From Thermoproteota archaeon (lineage in GTDB: Archaea; Thermoproteota; Thermoprotei_A; Sulfolobales; Acidilobaceae), in contig JAADGB010000035.1 of assembly GCA_013152575.1 (NCBI GenBank), positions 1-6,944 on the forward strand: DNA of 6,944 bases, given 5' to 3'. Position numbers and translations under genes: made by a program. This document shows positions 1-4,854 of the stretch, one piece after another (position 1 is the first letter of the stretch; each line of letters starts with the position of its first letter). Under the pieces are notes generated by a model. It did no database searches. It was not told where the DNA came from and saw only the letters and a program-made list of their open reading frames with translations.

Positions 1-16
1 TGCAGGGTGATGACGA

Positions 17-835
17 ATGTTTGAAGACGTGACTCTGAGGACGCTTAAGGAGGCCATGACTGCTGATTTCCCTGTATTAGATAAGGACTACTCTCTAGCT
101 GCTGCTTTGGAGGAAATGGAGAAGTATAAGACAGATAGAATAATTTTAACTGAAAAAGGAGAAATAAGGGGAATACTGACGTTAAGAGATGTAATATTCA
201 AGCTCGGAACGGTCAGGACAAAGCAAACGACTCCATCAGCTCTTCATGCCTCTAGCTTCATGAATTCTCCCGTATTTACACTGAGAGAAAACGACACTGT
301 TCTGAGAGCAGTTAAAGAGATGACTACAAGGTCATTTACAAGTGTCCCGGTAACCGCGAATGGGAAGCCTGTCGGTCTCCTCTCAAGATGGGAACTAGCG
401 GAGATGATTAGAGACGCAAAGGATAGTAATGATGTTGTCGCTAGAACCGTTATGAGGACTCCACCTGTGGCGGTGACGCTTCAAACGAAAATACTGCATA
501 CAAGACAGCTGATATTCCAGCATAACCTAAGTGTGATTCCAGTCTTGGAGGAGGGTAGTTTTGTTGGCGTTGTGGGTATCGATGAAATCGCGTTACTCTT
601 CATTAAATATTACGAGTTGGCTAGAGGTGAACCGAAAAGGATCACGCCGCTGAAATACGTGGTCGTTGCTGATGCAGTAAAGCTGAGGCCTCCCAGAGCA
701 GACCCTGATACCCCACTTTCGGAAGTGGCTGACAGAATGTTAAAGCACCGTTACAGAGCTGTGGTTGTAGTTGATAACGACAAGCCTGTTGGAATAATCA
801 GTGGAGTTGAACTGGCTAGAATGTTAACAATATAG
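17..835 (+). CDS. Four-CBS-domain protein (putative adenosyl-ligand sensor)
   Basis: This 272-residue soluble protein consists almost entirely of four CBS motifs, at about residues 10-63, 79-131, 142-196 and 217-271. Each shows the usual pattern: a start such as 'MNSPVFTL' or 'MRTPPVAV', a helix, a 'sVPV/VIPV' strand, and a closing 'G(L/I/V)(L/I/V)s..el' strand-helix. CBS pairs (Bateman modules) generally bind AMP, ATP, SAM or related ligands and regulate a partner; no catalytic domain is fused here, so this is probably a stand-alone sensor or adaptor. The ATG at 17 follows two in-frame TGA codons (8-10, 11-13), and a GGTGA motif at 6-10 serves as ribosome binding site. The TGAs could also be the end of an upstream gene outside the window. 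It lies 42 nt ahead of the Mut7-C gene on the same strand. The family is seen directly; ligand and partner are unknown. Confidence 0.9.
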   Translation: MFEDVTLRTLKEAMTADFPVLDKDYSLAAALEEMEKYKTDRIILTEKGEIRGILTLRDVIFKLGTVRTKQTTPSALHASSFMNSPVFTLRENDTVLRAVKEMTTRSFTSVPVTANGKPVGLLSRWELAEMIRDAKDSNDVVARTVMRTPPVAVTLQTKILHTRQLIFQHNLSVIPVLEEGSFVGVVGIDEIALLFIKYYELARGEPKRITPLKYVVVADAVKLRPPRADPDTPLSEVADRMLKHRYRAVVVVDNDKPVGIISGVELARMLTI

Positions 836-862
836 CCCCCATTTTTGTATTTCATGCTGGAA

Positions 863-866
863 GGTG
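863..866 (+). promoter_or_regulatory. Ribosome binding site of the Mut7-C gene
   Basis: GGTG (in GGAAGGTG, 859-866) lies 11 nt before the ATG at 878. The alternative in-frame starts TTG 845 and ATG 854 both lie upstream of this motif and have no SD of their own, so the site favours 878. Confidence 0.55.
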
Positions 867-877
867 TTCATGCCAAT

Positions 878-1420
878 ATGTCTGAGGAGAGAGAGTCGAA
901 CGACAAACATCAGCAGGACCCGAGAATGATAGCTGACACGATGCTCGGCGAAATAGCTAGATGGCTCCGTATCCTAGGGTATGATGTACTGTATTCACGG
1001 AATTATAGCGATTATCAGATACTAAATATTGCCAGAAAGACTGGCAGAGTGATACTAACGAGAGATTGGGGCTTACATGTAAAGGCTAGAAAGAAAGGCA
1101 TCAGGTCGATCTACGTTTCAACAGACAATATCACCGAGAGACTAGCGGAATTAGTCCTAAAATTAGGAATAGAGCTTAATCCAGACCAGGCGAAAAGCAG
1201 ATGTCCAGAGTGTAATGCCGAATTAATCGTTGTCACGGATAAGAAACGCGTTAAAGATAGAGTCCCACCTGGAGCTTACGAGAGATACTCGGTATTCTAC
1301 TTATGCCCTCGTTGCGGTAGAGTATACTGGGAGGGAGGACACTGGCGTAATATAAGGAGAATAGTCAGTGACGCGAGAAAACTCGTAGAGGTGGCTAGAA
1401 GTGCAGGGAAAACCGGTTGA
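878..1420 (+). CDS. Mut7-C (DUF82) PIN-like putative RNase with zinc ribbon
   Basis: With the ATG at 878 the protein has 180 residues. After a polar N-terminal stretch of about 15 residues comes the Mut7-C core, 'MIADTMLGEIARWLRILGYD', whose Asp20 is the expected first acidic PIN-fold residue. A 'LTRDWGL' motif supplies Asp63. A C-terminal zinc ribbon follows, with CPEC at 109-112 and CPRC at 143-146, then the family's hallmark 'WEGGHWRNI'. Mut7-C proteins are predicted PIN-like ribonucleases, also found at the C terminus of animal Mut-7 exonucleases; the archaeal substrate is not established. In-frame starts at 845 (TTG) or 854 (ATG) would add only 8-11 unconserved residues and lack an SD. 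The 3' end overlaps the AMMECR1 gene by 20 nt, suggesting translational coupling. The family assignment is firm; nuclease activity is inferred from the family. Confidence 0.88.
   Translation: MSEERESNDKHQQDPRMIADTMLGEIARWLRILGYDVLYSRNYSDYQILNIARKTGRVILTRDWGLHVKARKKGIRSIYVSTDNITERLAELVLKLGIELNPDQAKSRCPECNAELIVVTDKKRVKDRVPPGAYERYSVFYLCPRCGRVYWEGGHWRNIRRIVSDARKLVEVARSAGKTG
1388..1394 (+). promoter_or_regulatory. Ribosome binding site of the AMMECR1-family gene
   Basis: GAGGTGG lies 6 nt before the GTG at 1401, inside the upstream Mut7-C coding region. The in-frame stop TAG at 1386-1388 leaves no other start between it and 1401, so the GTG start is well supported. Confidence 0.75.
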
Positions 1421-2102
1421 TCCAGACGAGCTGACTCACGAGCATGGAGAGTTCCTAGTCAAGTTTTCCAGGAAAGTTCTAGAGTATTATTTTAAAACAG
1501 GAAATATAATAAAGCCGCCCCAGGATGTTGACCCATTACTGTTAAGGCCAGGTGCCGTCTTTGTGACCATTGAAACTTACTACGACTATGAGAAAAGAGA
1601 GCTTAGAGGCTGTATTGGAGTAACGCGTCCAGTTAAACCGTTAATCGAGGCTGTTATCGAGTCTACATTGAACTCGGCATTCCATGATCCACGCTTCCAT
1701 CCAATGGAGGAATATGAACTGGACCAGGTGACATTCGAGGTATCAGTTTTATCAGATTACGAATATCTTGGTAATACTCCTGAAGAGCGGAGGAAAGGCG
1801 TTGTAATTGGCAGAGACGGGCTTATAGTAGAGAGACCACCATATGCAGGGCTGCTATTACCAAGTGTGCCCATCGATTATCTTTGGGACAAAACCACGTT
1901 CTTATCGGAAACCTGCATTAAAGCTGGCTTATGGCCTGATTGCTGGCTTGATCCAAAAACAAAGGTGTATCGGTTTAGGGCGCGTGTTTGGCGCGAAAGG
2001 TATCCACTAGGGCCTGTTGAGTATCGTGATTTACGCGAAGAGTACCGGGCGAAACTAATTAATGCGGGCGTAGACCCTGACTTGTTTGAGGAAGCAGTGT
2101 AG
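1401..2102 (+). CDS. AMMECR1-domain protein
   Basis: The 233-residue product matches the AMMECR1 family across its length. The signature 'LRGCIG' lies at residues 68-73, preceded by 'AVFVTIETYY' and followed by 'NSAFHDPRFHP', 'TFEVSVLS' and 'LLLPSVPIDYLWDKTTFLSETCIKAG'. This order is characteristic of archaeal members. AMMECR1 is conserved from archaea to human, and structures of archaeal homologues are known, but the biochemical role is unsettled; the conserved Cys in LRGCIG has suggested catalysis or redox chemistry. The GTG start at 1401 is fixed by an upstream in-frame stop and a good SD. It overlaps the Mut7-C gene by 20 nt and is followed by secE after 25 nt, so the three are probably co-transcribed. 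No signal peptide or membrane segment is seen. Confidence 0.92.
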   Translation: MQGKPVDPDELTHEHGEFLVKFSRKVLEYYFKTGNIIKPPQDVDPLLLRPGAVFVTIETYYDYEKRELRGCIGVTRPVKPLIEAVIESTLNSAFHDPRFHPMEEYELDQVTFEVSVLSDYEYLGNTPEERRKGVVIGRDGLIVERPPYAGLLLPSVPIDYLWDKTTFLSETCIKAGLWPDCWLDPKTKVYRFRARVWRERYPLGPVEYRDLREEYRAKLINAGVDPDLFEEAV

Positions 2103-2115
2103 AGTGTATCAAGCC

Positions 2116-2120
2116 GGTGA
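2116..2120 (+). promoter_or_regulatory. Ribosome binding site of secE
   Basis: GGTGA lies 7 nt before the ATG at 2128. This favours 2128 over the TTG at 2086, which would overlap the AMMECR1 gene and add an unconserved 14-residue extension. A second in-frame ATG at 2134 would leave 13 nt of spacing. Confidence 0.6.
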
Positions 2121-2127
2121 ATTACAG

Positions 2128-2304
2128 ATGGTGATGAGTAAGATTAGAGAGTATCTCACGGCGTGGAGGAGAATACTGATATTGGCAAGGAGACCGGATG
2201 AAGAAGAGTTCATGCTCCTCACGAAGCTTAACTTCCTAGGCTTCACGCTTGTAGGAGGTATAGCCTACATAATCCACCTAGTATACGTTCTCCTAACAGG
2301 CTAA
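2128..2304 (+). CDS. secE: Preprotein translocase subunit SecE/Sec61-gamma
   Basis: This is a 58-residue single-pass membrane protein of the archaeal SecE/Sec61-gamma type. An amphipathic, basic helix (residues 4-22, 'SKIREYLTAWRRILILARR') is followed by the family's 'RPDEEEF' turn and a transmembrane helix at about residues 36-57 ('LGFTLVGGIAYIIHLVYVLL'). SecE clamps the two halves of the SecY/Sec61-alpha channel in the cytoplasmic membrane and is essential for protein export. Length and layout match archaeal homologues of about 60 residues. The gene lies directly before spt5/nusG with a 15-nt gap, the conserved archaeal order. The start is taken at ATG 2128 from the SD; ATG 2134 (56 residues) is possible, because the gene begins ATG-GTG-ATG. 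Confidence 0.92.
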   Translation: MVMSKIREYLTAWRRILILARRPDEEEFMLLTKLNFLGFTLVGGIAYIIHLVYVLLTG

Positions 2305-2319
2305 CACGGTGATGCTAAT

Positions 2320-2784
2320 ATGTCAAGCCAAGCACAACCCTCAAGATTCTACGCCATATACGTAACCGGAGGGACGGAAGAGAGAGTAGCATTGATACTC
2401 AGGCAGAGAACACTAGCAATGGGGCTTGACGTTAGAAGCATTATAGTTCCACTAGAGCTTAGGGGCACGCTAATTATAGAGGTAGGAAACCCAGGCGACC
2501 TATTCGACCTTATACGTGGTCTCCGTGATGTGAAGAGGAGAAGACCAGTACTCATTAAAAAAGAGGAAGCAGTAAGGCTCGCCGCACCAGTGGTCGAAGT
2601 GCCATTAGTATCCAAAGACCAGATAGTCGAGATCGTCAGCGGCCCGTTCAGAGGAATGAAGGGCAAAGTTGTCGAGGTATATGAGACTCGTGGAGAGGTA
2701 GACCTAGTTCTGCTTGAGTCGGACTTCAGAATGATAATAACGGTGCCTTTAGAACAAATAAGGCCTGTTAGCGAAGAAGCCTAA
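2320..2784 (+). CDS. spt5: Transcription elongation factor Spt5 (archaeal NusG)
   Basis: The 154-residue protein has the two-domain archaeal Spt5 layout. An NGN domain at about residues 9-88 ('FYAIYVTGGTEERVALILRQ' through 'RRRPVLIKKEE') binds the RNA polymerase clamp and, with Spt4, closes the cleft to raise processivity. A KOW domain at about residues 98-152 contains 'IVEIVSGPFRGMKGKVVEV', with the expected G-P-F-x-G-M-x-G turn, and can contact ribosomes or other factors. The ATG is preceded by GGTGATG (2308-2314). In most archaea rpl11 follows directly; here the 3' end instead overlaps the convergent PRT-regulator gene by 17 bp, so no room remains for a terminator between them. Product and family are certain. 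Confidence 0.96.
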   Translation: MSSQAQPSRFYAIYVTGGTEERVALILRQRTLAMGLDVRSIIVPLELRGTLIIEVGNPGDLFDLIRGLRDVKRRRPVLIKKEEAVRLAAPVVEVPLVSKDQIVEIVSGPFRGMKGKVVEVYETRGEVDLVLLESDFRMIITVPLEQIRPVSEEA

Positions 2785-3508
2785 GCCTTCCCTCACTTAT
2801 TCTAACTATTGCAGTAACGTCCTCAACACCGCTTACCCTCTTCCAGTCCTCGCCGAATACAATCAGCGATAGGATCCCGACAAGGGATGCTCCCGTGTAA
2901 TCCACTAATTGGAGCATTGAGGAGAGAGTATAGCCTGATCTAACGAAGTCATCTACTATGATAACCTTGTCCGATCTTCTCAGGGAGTGATATGGTATGT
3001 AGAATGACCTGTTTATGTTTGGTGGCGCGGTCACGTGGGCCTCTATCCATTTAATGTGGGGGCTCGTTTTCCTTTTCCTCGCAACTATTACATCGGCGTC
3101 AAGGTACATTGATACTGCTGTGGCGAGTACAACTCCGCTGGTTTCTGGGACGAGTATCTTTGTGATACGCTTTCCCTTAAGCCTGAGGTAGAATTCAATC
3201 GCGATGAGTCTGAGGAGATTCTTATCCATTAGGGGGAGGGTTGGATCTATCATGCCATTGGGTCCCTGCGCCTCTTCTAACACAAGCCTTGATAGATCTA
3301 TTTTTTCCCGTAGAATATTAATTATTCTTTGAGCCTGGTCGTAGCTAGGGAGCGTCTGACCCGTAGTATATCTCGAGATTACAGAGGTGTCCAAGTTCAG
3401 CATCTCGGATAGTGCTATGAGCTTGTAGAACCGCCTTGCCGATCGGAGCATCTCCACAGCTAGTACACGCATGTTAGTCTTCTCTAGCTTGTTCAAGCTA
3501 TCGAGCAC
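2768..3508 (-). CDS. HTH-phosphoribosyltransferase transcription regulator (GfcR/PyrE-like)
   Basis: The 246-residue protein has an N-terminal helix-turn-helix at about residues 28-66 ('LIALSEMLNLDTSVISRYTT', then 'LPSYDQAQRIINIL'). A type I phosphoribosyltransferase fold follows at about residues 95-225. The PRPP loop is 'KVIIVDDFVRSGYT' (181-194), with the two Asp and the Gly conserved but Arg where Thr/Ser is usual; 'VPETSGVVLATAVSMYLDAD' is the preceding strand-helix. Archaeal proteins of this layout are annotated as PyrE-like or GfcR-type regulators. Haloarchaeal GfcR is a transcription factor of sugar metabolism; a crenarchaeal role is not known to me. PRPP or purine sensing is inferred. 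The start is uncertain: GTG 3508 lies about 13 nt after the predicted transcription start, while ATG 3472 would remove 12 residues; neither has a strong SD. It converges on nusG and diverges from rpl11. Confidence 0.82.
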   Translation of the reverse strand: MLDSLNKLEKTNMRVLAVEMLRSARRFYKLIALSEMLNLDTSVISRYTTGQTLPSYDQAQRIINILREKIDLSRLVLEEAQGPNGMIDPTLPLMDKNLLRLIAIEFYLRLKGKRITKILVPETSGVVLATAVSMYLDADVIVARKRKTSPHIKWIEAHVTAPPNINRSFYIPYHSLRRSDKVIIVDDFVRSGYTLSSMLQLVDYTGASLVGILSLIVFGEDWKRVSGVEDVTAIVRISEGRLRLLR

Positions 3509-3537
3509 ACCCCGGGTATTGCTAGTTCGGGCTTGGG

Positions 3538-3550
3538 ATAGGATTAAAAT
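3538..3550. promoter_or_regulatory. Putative shared divergent promoter box (rpl11 / PRT regulator)
   Basis: ATAGGATTAAAAT is the only AT-rich block between the two divergent genes. Read on the + strand it is centred about 45 nt before the rpl11 ATG, placing a start near 3571-3574. Read on the - strand (TTTTAAT) it places a start near 3521, about 13 nt before the GTG at 3508. The TATA match is loose on both strands. Confidence 0.45.
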
Positions 3551-3566
3551 GCACTAGTTGTTGCCT

Positions 3567-3583
3567 GGAAGAGTGGCTGGTGG
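3567..3583 (+). promoter_or_regulatory. rpl11 leader motif with SD, shared with rpl12
   Basis: GGAAGAGTGG, two bases, then GGTGG (3579-3583) ending 7 nt before the rpl11 ATG. The same block with 15 of 17 bases identical lies at 5938-5954 before rpl12. GGTGG is the SD and selects ATG 3591 over the upstream TTG codons at 3558 and 3561. Confidence 0.6.
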
Positions 3584-3590
3584 AAGAAAG

Positions 3591-4103
3591 ATGCCGAGCG
3601 AGAAGGTAGTCACTGTCCAGATTGAGGGCGGCAAGGCTAGGCCAGGCCCCCCTCTAGGTCCAATGCTATCGCAGCTGGGTCTAAACGTGAAGCAAGTAGT
3701 CGATGAAATCAATGAGAAGACCAAGCAATTCGAAGGCATGACTATACCGGTGAAGATAATCATCGATACTAAGACTAAGAAGTATAAAATCGAAGTCGGG
3801 ATACCGACGACGACTGCTCTACTCCTAAAGGCTGTTGGAGCAAAGGAGCCTCCAGGAGACCCGATGCATCAAAAGATAGGAGACCTACCTATAGAGAAGA
3901 TAATCGAGATAACCCTCCAGAAGAAGCCGCAGCTGCTATCAAAGACGCTTAAGGCCGCGGTTAAGACGATACTCGGCTCAGCCAGGAGCATTGGTATAAC
4001 GGTGGACGGCAAGGATCCAAAGCAGGTCACAAAGGAGATCGATGAGGGCCTATACGACGCCGTACTAGCCAAGTATGAGGAAGAGTGGGAGAAGGAAGAG
4101 TAA
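3591..4103 (+). CDS. rpl11: Large-subunit ribosomal protein L11 (uL11)
   Basis: With the ATG at 3591 the protein has 170 residues and opens 'MPSEKVVTVQIEGGKARPGP', then 'PLGPMLSQLGLNVKQVVDEI', the proline-rich L11 N-terminal domain signature. The C-terminal domain (about residues 75-150) includes 'KIGDLPIEKIIEIT' and 'LGSARSIGITVDGKDP' and binds the GTPase-associated centre of 23S rRNA. An acidic tail ending 'KYEEEWEKEE' is common in archaeal members. L11 forms the base of the stalk together with L10/L12 and helps elongation factors work. A TTG at 3558 is open in frame but would add 11 unconserved residues; the GGTGG SD points to 3591. It is the first gene of rpl11-rpl1-rplP0-rpl12 and probably has its own promoter, since the gene before it is antisense. 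Confidence 0.96.
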   Translation: MPSEKVVTVQIEGGKARPGPPLGPMLSQLGLNVKQVVDEINEKTKQFEGMTIPVKIIIDTKTKKYKIEVGIPTTTALLLKAVGAKEPPGDPMHQKIGDLPIEKIIEITLQKKPQLLSKTLKAAVKTILGSARSIGITVDGKDPKQVTKEIDEGLYDAVLAKYEEEWEKEE

Positions 4104-4108
4104 CCGTC

Positions 4109-4118
4109 TATTATTTAA
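4109..4118 (+). promoter_or_regulatory. Possible TATA box for rpl1
   Basis: TATTATTTAA is an AT-rich block just after the rpl11 stop and before a GC-rich leader. As a TATA box it would start transcription near 4139-4141, inside the leader. It could instead be simple AT-rich spacer or part of a weak rpl11 terminator. Confidence 0.3.
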
Positions 4119-4195
4119 CCCCCTTCTACGGGATCACCTACACGACTCCCCGGCTTCCGGGGAGGAGGGCCCGAGAAGGGGCCCGCCCAGGGGGT
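4118..4195 (+). promoter_or_regulatory. GC-rich structured leader of rpl1, candidate autoregulatory element
   Basis: The 100-nt gap between rpl11 and rpl1 contains a very GC-rich stretch with several perfect stems: CTCCCCGG (4146-4153) with CCGGGGAG (4157-4164), 3-nt loop; GGGCCC (4167-4172) with GGGCCC (4179-4184), loop GAGAAG; CCCCTTCT (4120-4127) with AGAAGGGG (4174-4181); and ACCCCC (4118-4123) with GGGGGT (4190-4195). The last GGGGGT lies 8 nt before the rpl1 ATG at the expected SD position. The last two stems exclude each other, and the AGAAGGGG stem also excludes the GGGCCC hairpin, so two folds are possible. Archaeal and bacterial L1 proteins repress their own mRNA by binding an rRNA-like site. 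The strand around 4167-4177 (GGGCCCGAGAA) resembles one half of such sites, but I do not see the full L1 site, so the binding partner is inference. Confidence 0.5.
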
Positions 4196-4203
4196 AGAAA
4201 GGA

Positions 4204-4842
4204 ATGTCAATGGATGGAAAACTAGTGGAGGCGGTTTCAAAGGCTCTATCCCTAGGTAAGCCTAGGAGATTCAAGCAGAGCGTGGATCTGGTAATAGTCC
4301 TCAAGGACGTCGATCTAAGGAGTCCTGAAGGCAGGATAAGGGAGATAGTCTATTTGCCGAAGAAGCCGACGAAGGAACCAGAGGTCTGCGTAGTCGCTCA
4401 GGGTGACATGGAGGTCAAGGCCAAGGCTCTCGGCGTTACTGTCCTCAACAGGGAGGATCTACAGAAGCTCCGCGGCAATAGGAAGGCGGTGAAGAAGCTC
4501 GCTAAGAAGTGTGATTGGGTCCTAGTTATGGCTCCATTGATGGGTCTAGCTGGAGGTATACTGGGACCCGCTCTTGGTCCAAGAGGAAAAGCGCCGACCC
4601 CGGTACCACCTAACGCCGATATAGAGGCGCTGATCAATAGGTTCAAGACAGCGGTGTGGGTTAGGACGAAGAATCAGCCACAGATAATGGTGCGTGTCGG
4701 AACGGAGGACATGAAGCCAGAGGATATAGTGGAGAACATTAAGGCGGTGCTCTCCGCTGTGGAAAACAAGCTCGGAAGGCAAAAGATAGCAAAAATTTAC
4801 ATCAAAAAGACAATGGGTCCCCCTGTCCAAGTACTATTGTAG
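4204..4842 (+). CDS. rpl1: Large-subunit ribosomal protein L1 (uL1)
   Basis: The 212-residue product has the archaeal L1 two-domain layout. Domain I is formed by both termini ('FKQSVDLVIVLKDVDLRSPE' near the start and 'QIMVRVGTEDMKPEDIVENI' near the end). The central domain II contains 'GILGPALGPRGKAPTPVPP', close to the family's GPRGKMPxPxP signature. L1 binds 23S helices 76-78, builds the mobile L1 stalk that handles deacylated tRNA at the E site, and in many prokaryotes represses its own operon by binding its mRNA. The start is ATG 4204, 8 nt after GGGGGT; ATG 4210 is a second in-frame possibility, since the protein begins Met-Ser-Met. Twelve nucleotides separate it from rplP0, so these two are translated from one mRNA. 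The unusual structured leader lies immediately upstream. Confidence 0.96.
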   Translation: MSMDGKLVEAVSKALSLGKPRRFKQSVDLVIVLKDVDLRSPEGRIREIVYLPKKPTKEPEVCVVAQGDMEVKAKALGVTVLNREDLQKLRGNRKAVKKLAKKCDWVLVMAPLMGLAGGILGPALGPRGKAPTPVPPNADIEALINRFKTAVWVRTKNQPQIMVRVGTEDMKPEDIVENIKAVLSAVENKLGRQKIAKIYIKKTMGPPVQVLL

Positions 4843-4854
4843 GGGGTGTAGGGT

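Noticed and set aside
845..877. TTG 845 or ATG 854 as start of the Mut7-C gene
   Set aside because: No SD precedes them, and the GGAAGGTG motif lies downstream of both; ATG 878 fits better. An ATG at 870 is out of frame.
2086..2127. TTG start giving a longer SecE
   Set aside because: The extension overlaps the AMMECR1 gene, is not conserved in SecE, and the SD lies just before ATG 2128.
4146..4164. Hairpin before rpl1 as an intrinsic terminator of rpl11
   Set aside because: No T run follows the hairpin, and archaeal terminators rely on T-rich stretches rather than hairpins; a leader structure is more likely.
4546..4830. 94-residue and neighbouring open frames opposite rpl1
   Set aside because: They lie fully within rpl1 on the opposite strand, with no SD and no recognisable domain.
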